Shown here: in pieces, positions 32,089-39,581 of the stretch
Numbering within the stretch: position 1 is the stretch's first letter
Layout of the letters: each line of letters begins with the position of its first letter
The notes under the pieces: model-generated
What the model saw: only the letters and a program-made list of their open reading frames with translations
Database searches by the model: none
What the model was told of the DNA's origin: nothing
Program-made: the position numbers and the translations under genes
Assembly (NCBI RefSeq): GCF_000263715.2
Contig: NZ_CM001514.1
Coordinates: forward strand, 1,350,936-1,414,935
DNA: 64,000 nt
DNA from: Pseudomonas synxantha BG33R
Lineage (GTDB): Bacteria > Pseudomonadota > Gammaproteobacteria > Pseudomonadales > Pseudomonadaceae
Reading direction: 5' to 3'

Positions 32089-32256
32089 TCAAGCTCTTTT
32101 CGCTTCTGCCTTCATCATCACGAGATTCTGCTGCTTGGTCGCTTCAGTCAGAACCTCACTGTAGACGCGCTTTTTCTGCTCGGATTTTGCGTCACGGATA
32201 AAGTCGGCAAAGGAGCTTTTTGCACCTTTGGACAAGCCCAGCTTGATCGATATCAT
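32089..32256 (-). CDS. Small helical protein next to zeta-toxin remnant (possible antitoxin)
   Basis: A 55-residue protein, MISIKLGLSKGAKSSFADF at the start and KAEAKRA at the end, too short to show up among longer reading frames. It is highly charged and predicted helical (FADFIRDAKSEQKKRVY). It directly follows the broken zeta-type kinase gene in the same direction and is closed by the terminator at 32045. Position and size suit the antitoxin or accessory partner of a toxin-antitoxin pair, but I cannot confirm the family. Confidence 0.45.
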   Translation of the reverse strand: MISIKLGLSKGAKSSFADFIRDAKSEQKKRVYSEVLTEATKQQNLVMMKAEAKRA

Positions 32257-32283
32257 CAACGCGCTCCTGATGGTGGCCCGAGC

Positions 32284-32762
32284 TTAGCCGCTAGATCGGC
32301 CGAAATCCCAAGCAAGCATGGGGTTTTGATACACGTACAAGATCTGTACGATCTGCCCTTTCTCAATGAGCGTTCCACATTGCTTCTAGCTATTTCTAGA
32401 TTCGAAAAGGTGCCATCGAGCAGGAAGGATTGTCGTTGATCCAATGCGAGGTCGACGATTTTTTCGACCAAAATAGATACGCCTTGTTGAAACAGCCACG
32501 AGTTCGCCCCCTGATACGCGGCAAACTCCTTGCGAAGCTCATCGGGGTCGATCTTTAGGATGGGGGTGTCGGCGAACAGGTTCACGAGAGCGATTGAGGC
32601 CTCGGTTTTTCCTGCTCCGGGTGATCCTGCCATGAAGACGGACACCGGTGACTCTTCTGATGGATAGATAGCTTTGTCTGTCAGCCGTTTGGCAATTGAT
32701 TTTTTATTTGAGCGGGCAAAGCGCAGTGCTTCTTCTGAAATATCAATCTCTGCCGGTGTCAT
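32284..32762 (-). pseudogene. Zeta-toxin-like kinase, frameshifted and truncated
   Basis: Residues from the ATG at 32762 show a P-loop kinase of the zeta/PezT type: VSVFMAGSPGAGKTEASIAL (Walker A), LKIDPDELRKEF and FLLDGTFSNLEIARSNVERS. The frame then goes wrong after SLRKG: in the +1-base register the next codons read GQIVQILYVYQNPMLAWDF, the expected continuation. Restoring one A in the GAGAAAGGG run (near 32350) joins the two. Even so, a stop follows soon (32284) and the usual C-terminal part is missing. Zeta toxins phosphorylate UDP-N-acetylglucosamine; this copy is unlikely to be active. A TTG at 32798 is an alternative start. Confidence 0.7.
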
Positions 32763-32898
32763 CCTGCCTGCTTCGGGAAATGCGGTCTCTTCAATCAAAC
32801 ATCCCCATCTGTTTCGGTGGTGAGGTAGAGACTATCACGCGAGTCCAGCTCCTTTACTGGCCGAAACGTCACTTAATACATCCGTTTTATGTAGATAT

Positions 32899-32912
32899 AT
32901 GCAAATTAGCAT
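32899..32912. promoter_or_regulatory. Putative PrtR operator at the prtR promoter
   Basis: ATGCAAATTAGCAT has the same 14-bp layout (ATGCA-N4-TGCAT, one mismatch) as the three sites at 33771-33838. It lies 37 bp upstream of the repressor start, indicating autoregulation. Confidence 0.6.
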
Positions 32913-32948
32913 TTGCCAACCTCAAAAACTCCCGTCACTATCCGCGTT

Positions 32949-33683
32949 ATGCAAAAACGCAATGTTTCTATCGTCTTAAGAGAGCTGCTGGATCGCGACC
33001 GGATCTCCCCCACGGAGCTTCATCGGCGCACCGGCGTGCCTCAATCCACACTGTCCCGGATCCTCAGCGGCAAGATCGTTGATCCGTCGGATAAACACAT
33101 CTCCCGTATCGCCGAGTATTTTCGCGTGAGCACCGACCAACTGCGCGGGCGCGCTGCGGTTGGAGCCTTGCGCGATGACGGGCGCGACCCGATGCATTCG
33201 GAACTCAAGGACATAAGCCTGTGGGACGATGACACCCCCGTCAATGATGACGAGGTGTCGATCCCTTTTCTGCGCGAGGTTGAATTGGCTGCTGGATCAG
33301 GAAGATTCGTCATCGAGGAAAGCGAGAAGGCCAGCCTGCGGTTCGGCAAGCGCAGTCTGCGGCACAACGGCGTGCAGTTCGACCAGGCCAAGTGCGTGAC
33401 GGTACGCGGCAACAGCATGTTGCCGGTATTGCGCGACGGTGCCACGGTTGGCGTGAACGCCGGTAAAAGCGGCATTGGCGATATCGTCGATGGTGATCTG
33501 TATGCCATCAATCACAACGGCCAGCTGCGAGTTAAACAGCTCTACCGCCTGCCTTCCGGGATTCGCCTGCGCAGTTTCAATCGTGATGAGCATCCGGATG
33601 AGGACTACAGCTTCCAGGATATACAGGATGAGCAGATCAGCATCCTCGGTCATGTTTTCTGGTGGGGCATGTACGCCCGCTAA
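32949..33683 (+). CDS. prtR: PrtR-like repressor of the tailocin cluster (XRE plus S24)
   Basis: A 244-residue repressor from the ATG at 32949. It has an N-terminal helix-turn-helix (about 16-58, ELHRRTGVPQSTLSRILSG) and a C-terminal S24 domain with an intact dyad: Ser156 in GNSMLP and Lys196 in LRVKQL. An Ala-Gly in ELAAGSG (114-115) is a candidate cleavage site. RecA-stimulated cleavage would therefore relieve repression after DNA damage, as known for PrtR and pyocins. In contrast, the prophage repressor at 849-1625 lacks the lysine. No PrtN activator gene is present in the window. It ends in a strong terminator at 33699. Confidence 0.88.
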   Translation: MQKRNVSIVLRELLDRDRISPTELHRRTGVPQSTLSRILSGKIVDPSDKHISRIAEYFRVSTDQLRGRAAVGALRDDGRDPMHSELKDISLWDDDTPVNDDEVSIPFLREVELAAGSGRFVIEESEKASLRFGKRSLRHNGVQFDQAKCVTVRGNSMLPVLRDGATVGVNAGKSGIGDIVDGDLYAINHNGQLRVKQLYRLPSGIRLRSFNRDEHPDEDYSFQDIQDEQISILGHVFWWGMYAR

Positions 33684-33698
33684 CCCCCTCGCGTAAGA

Positions 33699-33728
33699 CG
33701 AAACCCGCCTATGAGCGGGTTTTTTTTC
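33699..33728 (+). terminator. Terminator of prtR
   Basis: AACCCGC / GCGGGTT with a 6-nt loop followed by at least seven T residues. It separates prtR from the tailocin promoter region. Confidence 0.9.
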
Positions 33729-33770
33729 GCCCCGAAAAAACCGGCAAACCCCATGCTGGCAAGGCCTCAA

Positions 33771-33838
33771 ATGCATTCGTGCATTTCCATAGCAAAAATA
33801 AATGCATTGATGCATTGACTGTATATGCATACATGCAT
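33771..33838. promoter_or_regulatory. Triple operator array of the tailocin promoter
   Basis: Three perfect palindromes with the layout ATGCA-N4-TGCAT: ATGCATTCGTGCAT (33771-33784), ATGCATTGATGCAT (33802-33815) and ATGCATACATGCAT (33825-33838). Centres are 31 and 23 bp apart. They lie between the prtR terminator and the first tailocin gene, with a fourth, near-perfect copy at the prtR promoter. They are the obvious binding sites for the PrtR-like repressor; the binding itself is inferred. Confidence 0.8.
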
Positions 33839-33844
33839 ATTCTT

Positions 33845-34178
33845 CACCTCAAGCCAGCCAACAAGGCCTGGTGGAGGCGGCAAGGATGCTGCCAAGGAAG
33901 ACAAGGAAGGCACGCAACATCGGCAAGGACGCCATCGAAGCGATGGCAGGGATGCCAGGCAACACCGGCAAGGATGCCGACGCTCTTTAGTTTCAACGCT
34001 TCAAAAACAGGCAGCGATGAACCGGCCTTGACGGTTCAGAGGGTTGGCAACTGACCCGGGTGTGCAGCGTAAAGCACCAGAAGCAGTTATCCGGCAGACA
34101 GGGATCGTGGTCGGAAAAACATCGAGGAAAGGACCGTACCGCGCCAGTAGCGCCGAAAGTCCGAGGACCGCATTACTG
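33845..34178 (+). other. Tailocin operon leader region
   Basis: About 330 bp between the operators and a terminator contain no convincing long gene. The first half has four spaced copies of a GGCARGGAYGC-like unit (about 33879 to 33976). A small basic frame of 34 codons (33886-33990) runs through them but has no good ribosome-binding site. The region may be an untranslated leader carrying a control element. Confidence 0.4.
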
Positions 34179-34204
34179 AAAAGCCCGGGCAACCGGGCTT
34201 TTTG
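34179..34204 (+). terminator. Intrinsic terminator inside the tailocin leader
   Basis: AAGCCCGG / CCGGGCTT with a GCAA loop followed by TTTT. It lies downstream of the operator array and 70 bp before the first gene (holin), so full expression needs readthrough or antitermination, or a second promoter after it. Confidence 0.8.
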
Positions 34205-34273
34205 GAATGCCTACCTATCGAAGCATCTGTAAATGAAATATGGATTATTAAATGCTCAGCCAGGAGGCGTGAC

Positions 34274-34612
34274 ATGACAAATGAACAGCAAGCGTTAGCG
34301 GAAATGCCTATCTGGCTGGTCATCGTACTGGCCGTGATCGGCGGCGTATCCGGCGAGATGTGGCGGGCCGATAAGGAAGGGGCTCGCGGTTGGTCGCTGA
34401 TTCGACGCCTGGCCCTGCGTTCCGGGGCGTGCATGGTCTGCGGGGTTTCGGCTCTGATGCTGTGCTACGCAGCGGGGATGTCGATCTGGACCGCCGGCGC
34501 CATTGGTTGCCTGACCGCCATGGCCGGTGCCGACGTGGCTATCGGCCTTTATGAGCGGTGGGCGGCCAAGCGCATCGGGATCAACCAAGGCTCCCGCCAG
34601 GACCCGCAGTAA
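34274..34612 (+). CDS. Holin of the tailocin cluster
   Basis: A 112-residue membrane protein from the ATG at 34274 (CAGGAGG site). Hydrophobic segments lie near residues 12-28, 52-70 and 72-92, with charged ends (WAAKRIGINQ), as in phage holins of the third-class, three-helix type. It is the first gene of the tailocin operon and would release particles by permeabilising the inner membrane. The matching endolysin and spanins are the last genes of the same operon, 25 kb away. Confidence 0.8.
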   Translation: MTNEQQALAEMPIWLVIVLAVIGGVSGEMWRADKEGARGWSLIRRLALRSGACMVCGVSALMLCYAAGMSIWTAGAIGCLTAMAGADVAIGLYERWAAKRIGINQGSRQDPQ

Positions 34613-34635
34613 TCGTTGCAAGGACGCTACATAAA

Positions 34636-35151
34636 ATGACGCTTATCGAAAAGCCATCCCAACTGCCCCAGGCCGTGGGCGCTGCGCTGCATGCAGCTTT
34701 CCCGGACCTCAAGGTCGGCAGTCATCAGGACTTCCAGGACGACACTGAAAAAACCGGTGTGCAGGTCACAGTCGAAGGCAATGGCCCGGGCATTCGCTCT
34801 CGCGAAGGGCGCAAGGCTCACGTGCTGAGCATTTCACTCAGGGCCATGGTCGCCCCCGGGGCATTGCCGTTCGATGCCTGCGACCTGGCCAGCCAACTCA
34901 TGGATCTTGTGCTGGATAACCGTTGGGACCTGCCCCAGGCACAGTGCGATTTGCCCGCAAATATCGTCGCCGCTCCGGCTGTGCGCAGCACCCTTGATGC
35001 GGACTACGACACCTGGACAGTTTCGTTTACTCAAACCCTCTATCTGGGGCCGCCGTTACTTGAAGATCCTACAGGCCAGCCGCTGTTTGCCTGCACCTGG
35101 GACGTCTCCAACATCGACGATCCAGCCCAATACAAACCACTGGCAGAGTAG
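34636..35151 (+). CDS. R-tailocin tail protein, Mu gp37-like
   Basis: A 171-residue soluble protein; ATG at 34636, as the upstream extension lies within the holin gene. It precedes the baseplate genes in a position taken in Mu-like and R-tailocin clusters by a gp37-type protein, and the fold pattern (LPQAVGAALHAAFPDLKVGS, central beta strands, WTVSFTQTLYLG) is compatible. Its precise role, perhaps as a tail-completion protein, is not clear. The next gene starts 3 bases after its stop. Confidence 0.6.
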   Translation: MTLIEKPSQLPQAVGAALHAAFPDLKVGSHQDFQDDTEKTGVQVTVEGNGPGIRSREGRKAHVLSISLRAMVAPGALPFDACDLASQLMDLVLDNRWDLPQAQCDLPANIVAAPAVRSTLDADYDTWTVSFTQTLYLGPPLLEDPTGQPLFACTWDVSNIDDPAQYKPLAE

Positions 35152-35154
35152 CCC

Positions 35155-35766
35155 ATGTTCGACGCGCTGTTACGCATGCAATTGGGACCGATCGTCGAAC
35201 GCCTGGCAGAGATGGAGACCCAACTCGAAGACCTTTACCGCCGCGCTGAAAGCTTCTGCCGGATTGGCATTTGCCAGCAGGTCGACGCGGCCAGCAACAC
35301 CTGCAAGGTCAGCCACGGTGATTTGCTGACCCCGGCGATCCGCTTTTTCAACCCCAGCGCCGGTGCGCAAACGGAAACCCGCATTCCAACGGTGGGCGAG
35401 CAATGCCTGTTGCTTAACTACGGTGGCGGGGAGGGCGGCGTGCAGTCAGTGGCGCTGTTCGGCCTCAACAGTGATCGCTTTCCGCCGGTCTCCAGCGTTG
35501 CGACGCTGACCCGGCGTCGCCATCACGACGGCACCCAAAGCGACTACGACGACGCCAGCCATACCTTCAACTGGGTCAACGGCCCAACCACCGTCAGCGG
35601 CTCCCGTGAACAGGTCGACATTAAAGTCGGCGCCGCCAGCCTGACCATGAATGCCCAGAGCATCACTTTGCAAATCGGCGGCACCAGCCTGTTGCTGGAT
35701 GTTGGCGGAGCTCACTTCAGCGGCCCGGTAGTGGACCATCAAGGACGCGTCATCAGCCCCCGATAA
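35155..35766 (+). CDS. Baseplate spike protein, P2 gpV type
   Basis: A 203-residue protein of the gpV family. An N-terminal helix (about 1-35) is followed by an OB-like domain (about 40-120; IGICQQVDAASNTCKVSHGD, then IPTVGEQCLLLNYGGGEGG) and a C-terminal triple-beta-helix spike of short repeats (about 130-203; VDIKVGAASLTMNAQSITLQ). It should form the needle of the contractile tail that pierces the outer membrane. The HxH iron-binding tip seen in P2 gpV was not obvious. Confidence 0.9.
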   Translation: MFDALLRMQLGPIVERLAEMETQLEDLYRRAESFCRIGICQQVDAASNTCKVSHGDLLTPAIRFFNPSAGAQTETRIPTVGEQCLLLNYGGGEGGVQSVALFGLNSDRFPPVSSVATLTRRRHHDGTQSDYDDASHTFNWVNGPTTVSGSREQVDIKVGAASLTMNAQSITLQIGGTSLLLDVGGAHFSGPVVDHQGRVISPR

Positions 35767-35775
35767 GGACATCCC

Positions 35776-36108
35776 ATGCTCGGAATCGAGAGGAACACCG
35801 GCGCAGCCGTCGATGACTGGCTGCAATTTGTGCAGCGCGCCACCCGAGCGCTGACCACCCCCGTGGGCACCCGGCAAAAGCGTCCGTTGTATGGCTCGCT
35901 GATCCCGCAGTTGCTCGGGCAAAACCTCGGCGACGACCTGCTGATTCTCGCCCAGAGCCATGCCGCCCAGGCGTTCTACAACACCCATAACGGCATCAGC
36001 GATTTTGACCCCCAGGTCATCGTCGCCACTCGCCAAGGCGCCGGCCTGTTGCTGCGGTTTGCCGGCACCTGGAAAAACCGCCAACAATCCTTCGAGGTCG
36101 TGACATGA
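35776..36108 (+). CDS. Baseplate wedge protein, P2 gpW/T4 gp25 type
   Basis: A 110-residue protein of the GPW_gp25 family: GTRQKRPLYGSLIPQLLGQN and the EV-T ending. It is a core wedge component to which the sheath attaches. ATGA overlap with gpJ. The order V-W-J-I-fibre is that of P2 and R-type pyocins. Confidence 0.9.
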   Translation: MLGIERNTGAAVDDWLQFVQRATRALTTPVGTRQKRPLYGSLIPQLLGQNLGDDLLILAQSHAAQAFYNTHNGISDFDPQVIVATRQGAGLLLRFAGTWKNRQQSFEVVT

Positions 36109-37100
36109 GCATGTTGATCCCCGGCCAGAACCAACTGGCGGAACCGACCATCATCAAGGTGGATGAGTTCGAACCGTTGCTGGCCGAGTTCAAGACGTTT
36201 GTCATCGACTACGTCGCCACCCGCGCGCCGCAAAGTGCGGCCAAACTCAGGGCCAGCCTCGACAACGAAAGCGAACTGCTGACCCTGGCCCTGGAAGCGT
36301 TTTGCGTGCGTCTGCAAACCCACGAGCGTAAATACAACGCCCGCATCAAGCAGATGCTGGCGTGGTGGGCCACCGGCAGCAACCTGGATGCGCGCCTGGC
36401 CGATATGGGCCTGGAGCGCCAAGTGCTCGACCCTGGCGACTCGGCGGCGTTCCCGCCCGTGCCGCCCACCCTGGAAAGCGACGACGACGCTCGCCTGCGT
36501 TACTACCTGGCCCCCCACGCCCCGGCAGCGGGCTCGCGGATGCAGTATCGCCGCGAAGTGTTCACCCTTGGCGAGCGCCCGGCGGTGAAAGTGCAAAGCG
36601 CGACGCCGGGTGTGGTGACGGTCACCTACACCTTCGATCCAGATGGTTATGCAGCCCAGGTCAAGGACGGCAACGCCCGACGCACCGCACCGGGTGAAGT
36701 CATGGTCACTGTGCTTTCCCGCGAGGGCGACGGCACGCCGTCTGCGGACTTGCTTGACGGTGTGCGTCGACATTTCGCACGGCCGGATGTAAGGCCCGAA
36801 ACCGATCTTGTCAGCGTCCAAGGCGCACAGATTCAACCCTACAAAATTCGCGTGGTGGCCAAGATCAACGCTGGCCCGGACTCGGGGCTGACCCAAGTGG
36901 CGGCGCAGAAGCTGCTGCAAGACTACGCAGAGTCCTGCCATCGCCTGGAAGGGCGGGTCGACCCCAGCTGGATCGACTACGCCATTCATAGCGCGGGTGC
37001 TGCGCAACTGCAGATCCTGGAACCGCTGGCGCCGATTGTCAGCACCGCGTTCCAGGCCCCGTATTGCACGGGTGTCGAGGTGGAGGTGCGCACGCTATGA
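36105..37100 (+). CDS. Baseplate assembly protein, P2 gpJ type
   Basis: A 331-residue wedge protein (Baseplate_J family). Recognisable segments are LKASLDNESELL-like N-terminal helices (residues about 45-65), AWWATGSNLDARLADMGLER and the C-terminal half with AVKVQSATPGVVTVTYT and an ending around GVEVEVRTL. It joins gpI to form the iris-like wedge that opens when the tail contracts. Overlaps gpI by 4 bases. Confidence 0.92.
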   Translation: MSMLIPGQNQLAEPTIIKVDEFEPLLAEFKTFVIDYVATRAPQSAAKLRASLDNESELLTLALEAFCVRLQTHERKYNARIKQMLAWWATGSNLDARLADMGLERQVLDPGDSAAFPPVPPTLESDDDARLRYYLAPHAPAAGSRMQYRREVFTLGERPAVKVQSATPGVVTVTYTFDPDGYAAQVKDGNARRTAPGEVMVTVLSREGDGTPSADLLDGVRRHFARPDVRPETDLVSVQGAQIQPYKIRVVAKINAGPDSGLTQVAAQKLLQDYAESCHRLEGRVDPSWIDYAIHSAGAAQLQILEPLAPIVSTAFQAPYCTGVEVEVRTL

Positions 37101-37735
37101 GTGAACCCAACGCGAGTCTGTTGCCGGCCAACAGTTCACCGCTGGAAAAGGCCCTGGACCTGGGCTTCGGCACATTGCTTGAGCGCGTCACGCCGCCGTT
37201 TCCAGCGCTGATGAACCCACTTCAAACCCCCAGCGAATTCCTCCCGTACCTGGCCGCCGACCGCGGCGTCAGCGAATGGGATGCCGAGGCCAGCGAGGCC
37301 GAAAAGCGCCTGACCGTGGCCTTGTCCTGGCAGATCCAGCGCCAGGCTGGTACGCCCAAGGCGCTGAGTCATGCGGTGGAGTCATTGGGCTTCACTCCCA
37401 ACATCAGCGCCTGGTATCAGCAGCGTCCCTTGGGTGTGCCTTACACCTTCGACGTACAGGCGATCATCGGGCGCAGTTGGTCCAGCGGTGATCACAACCG
37501 GCTGATCCGGCGTATCAATGCGGCCAAGAGTGAGCGCGATCAGGCGACGATCACCATCGTGCATGAAACCGAAGGTCAGCTTGCGTTCACGCAAGTGCTC
37601 GACGCCCCTTTAAGCGACGGCGAGTTTTATCTAAACGGCGCGTTGCCGGAATGGGCGCTGGTTGCTCGGCTTAACAGTGCCGGGGTTGCCCAGCACTACA
37701 CCATTAACGACTACGACCTCAGGGCGCAGCCATGA
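37097..37735 (+). CDS. Baseplate/tail protein, P2 gpI type
   Basis: A 212-residue protein from the ATG at 37097 (ATGA overlap). The tail protein I pattern is clear: SSPLEKALDLGFGTLLERV, NPLQTPSEFLPYLAADRGVS, WQIQRQAGTPKALSHAVESL. It completes the wedge and holds the fibre attachment site. The fibre gene follows with another 4-base overlap. Confidence 0.92.
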   Translation: MSEPNASLLPANSSPLEKALDLGFGTLLERVTPPFPALMNPLQTPSEFLPYLAADRGVSEWDAEASEAEKRLTVALSWQIQRQAGTPKALSHAVESLGFTPNISAWYQQRPLGVPYTFDVQAIIGRSWSSGDHNRLIRRINAAKSERDQATITIVHETEGQLAFTQVLDAPLSDGEFYLNGALPEWALVARLNSAGVAQHYTINDYDLRAQP

Positions 37736-38262
37736 CAGATGAAATCACGCGCCTGGTGCGCTTCACTTCCAAAGGTTTGGATGAAGTGCTGCAGGCAAAG
37801 AACCAGGGCCTCAAAGGCGAAATCACCCACATCGGCGCCGGCACCGGCCGCTACAACCCCGACGGCACAGAAGTGGCCTTGCGTGACGAGCGACAACGGG
37901 TGGCCATCGTCGATTACGAAGACCTGGGCGAGCGCCAACTCAGGATGGCCGCGCTGTTTGATGGCGACGGCGAATATGAGATTGGCGAGTTCGGTTTTTA
38001 CCTCGCAAGCGGGACTTTGCTGGCGGTGTATTCCGTGGCGGGGAAGTTGCTGACGTATAAGGCGGCGGCGGCTCGGGTGCTGCAGAAGTTTACGTTGGAT
38101 GTTTCGCCGTTGCCGACGGATAGCGTGACGATTGTGGTGGGTAGCGACAATTTGAATGTGCTATTGACTGATGAAATTGCGGCCTTATCAGCTGCGAGCA
38201 TAGACAATATGGCACGCGGTGTAGGGGTTCTATTTCGAGTGATGGAAGTCGAAAGAAAATAG
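37732..38262 (+). CDS. R-tailocin tail fibre, N-terminal attachment half
   Basis: A 176-residue protein with the fibre attachment domain of P2 gpH-like proteins (DEITRLVRFTSKGLDEVLQA, GEITHIGAGTGRYNPDGTEV, GEFGFYLASGTLLAVYS, about 1-150). In most tailocins this is fused to a long receptor-binding stalk and tip. Here the protein stops soon after, in a segment of lower GC, and a second protein with its own start follows (38316). The fibre may therefore be built from two polypeptides, or this is a broken fibre gene whose tip was replaced. Confidence 0.85.
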   Translation: MTDEITRLVRFTSKGLDEVLQAKNQGLKGEITHIGAGTGRYNPDGTEVALRDERQRVAIVDYEDLGERQLRMAALFDGDGEYEIGEFGFYLASGTLLAVYSVAGKLLTYKAAAARVLQKFTLDVSPLPTDSVTIVVGSDNLNVLLTDEIAALSAASIDNMARGVGVLFRVMEVERK

Positions 38263-38315
38263 AACGTTTTCAATTTATTTTACATGACGCTATCCAGGCG
38301 TTTAGGAGCATTCAT

Positions 38316-39068
38316 TTGAGTACCGAACAGCAACTTGCTGCCGTTGTAAGCGCGGCAAATAACTTGACTAACGTCATTACCGGAAAAGTCGGAGAAATTG
38401 ACAAGGCGATAGTCGATGCCCGCCAGGCGTACGACGCTCAATTGTCGGAGTTGAAAAATAGACTCCCAAGATTGGCGGTCACCAAGAACTTCAATTTGTC
38501 CCCGAATGCCGATGGAACACTGATTGAAAATTGGGGGATTCACGCTGAAGTGACGCCGACTAAGCTGCGAACTATCACCACTGCCTCTCAAGCGGCCGGA
38601 CGCCCGCAAGCTGATGTGGATTTCTTGCTTCAGGTGCAGGCAGATGTGCGTGAGCAATATCCAAATTTTGAAATCAGGGCCAGCGACTATTGGCGCACGT
38701 TGGTACATCTGTGGCAAATGAAGTGGTCGGTGTCAGACGCTAGTCCTTGGCTCGCGTTCCCTTACACTGTCGATATGGCGCTCGCGAATGGCTCTGGTGC
38801 AGTACCGCAGAACTCCTACCTTACCGTTGGTGCCTTCGTACGTCTTTTGGAGGGTAACGTGTCTGGAGCATGGAGTAATGGCGTTGAAAAAGGCAAATGG
38901 CGCTGGTGCTCCAGTGTTATTTCTCCTACAGAGCTGTTTGGAACTTATTACCATCTGCACCCGATGCGCACCTCGTCAACTGGCGTTGTTGAGGTGATGC
39001 TCGCAGGGGCATGCACAGGCGTTGTAACCAACCCAGGTGATTGGGGAACGATGTTGGCCCTAGGCTGA
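38316..39068 (+). CDS. R-tailocin receptor-binding fibre, separate C-terminal half
   Basis: A 250-residue protein from a TTG at 38316, chosen because TAGGAG lies about 9 nt upstream. Residues 1-55 form a helical, coiled-coil-like start (EQQLAAVVSAANNLTNVITG) of a kind used in Pseudomonas phage fibres; the remainder is beta-rich and variable, ending in a globular tip-like domain. GC is lower than in the surrounding operon, as expected for exchanged host-range DNA. It should recognise lipopolysaccharide or another surface receptor. Confidence 0.75.
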   Translation: MSTEQQLAAVVSAANNLTNVITGKVGEIDKAIVDARQAYDAQLSELKNRLPRLAVTKNFNLSPNADGTLIENWGIHAEVTPTKLRTITTASQAAGRPQADVDFLLQVQADVREQYPNFEIRASDYWRTLVHLWQMKWSVSDASPWLAFPYTVDMALANGSGAVPQNSYLTVGAFVRLLEGNVSGAWSNGVEKGKWRWCSSVISPTELFGTYYHLHPMRTSSTGVVEVMLAGACTGVVTNPGDWGTMLALG

Positions 39069-39077
39069 GGAGAGAAT

Positions 39078-39314
39078 ATGAAACCACTATTTATACCTGC
39101 TGAACTTCATCCGATTATCAAGTGGGAAATGATTCGTAAGGCAAGGGATCAAGACTTGTCGGCGAGTGATTATGCAGCAATGCCAGACTATCCGATGCTC
39201 GACACCCATAAGCTCTTGTTCGCTGAGTATCGTCAAAAACTGCGTGATATTCCAGATCAGGGAGAAAACCCTGATGCAGTGCTCTGGCCATCCAAACCAG
39301 ATTTCCTGAAATAA
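39078..39314 (+). CDS. Small fibre assembly chaperone
   Basis: A 78-residue protein (GAGGAG site upstream) with the ending typical of caudoviral fibre-assembly proteins: LLFAEYRQKLRDIPDQGENP and a Trp-Pro-Ser-Lys-Pro close. It follows the fibre gene and shares its AT-rich composition, so the two were probably acquired together. Confidence 0.75.
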   Translation: MKPLFIPAELHPIIKWEMIRKARDQDLSASDYAAMPDYPMLDTHKLLFAEYRQKLRDIPDQGENPDAVLWPSKPDFLK

Positions 39315-39320
39315 CTGATA

Positions 39321-39377
39321 ACCGCGAAAGCGGTTTTTTTTCGCCTCCTCCAAAGCCCCTCCTCAACAGGGGCTTTT
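39321..39377 (+). terminator. Two consecutive hairpins after the R-fibre cassette
   Basis: First ACCGC-GAAA-GCGGT followed by about eight T residues (39321-39341), then AAGCCCCT / AGGGGCTTTT (39353-39377). Both face the sheath genes, so they could attenuate tail-tube expression relative to baseplate expression, or mark a recombination boundary of the fibre cassette. Confidence 0.7.
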
Positions 39378-39405
39378 GCATTTTCCACCCGGAGATTTTT
39401 CACCC

Positions 39406-39579
39406 ATGCCCACCCGCCAAACCTACACCGTCCTCATCCCATTCCCCATCGGTAACGGCCATTGGTCCATCGCCGGCGAAGAACTGGAACTGCTGGACGT
39501 CGAAGCATCCGCCTTGCGCACCGCTGGCCGCCTGGAACTGTCCAGCGTCCTCAACTCCACCCCCAAGAAGGCTGAATAA
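39406..39579 (+). CDS. Small protein before the sheath gene, unknown
   Basis: A 57-residue protein from the ATG at 39406 (CCGGAG site). The pattern PIGNGHWSIAGEELELLDVE ending in a basic tail is compact and mixed. In Mu-like clusters a small gp38-type gene sits just before the sheath gene; position suggests an equivalent, but similarity is not established. Confidence 0.6.
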   Translation: MPTRQTYTVLIPFPIGNGHWSIAGEELELLDVEASALRTAGRLELSSVLNSTPKKAE

Positions 39580-39581
39580 TC

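Noticed and set aside
33886..33990. 34-codon basic frame in the tailocin leader as a leader peptide
   Set aside because: There is no convincing ribosome-binding site and no evidence of coding beyond an open frame; kept only as a remark in the leader entry.
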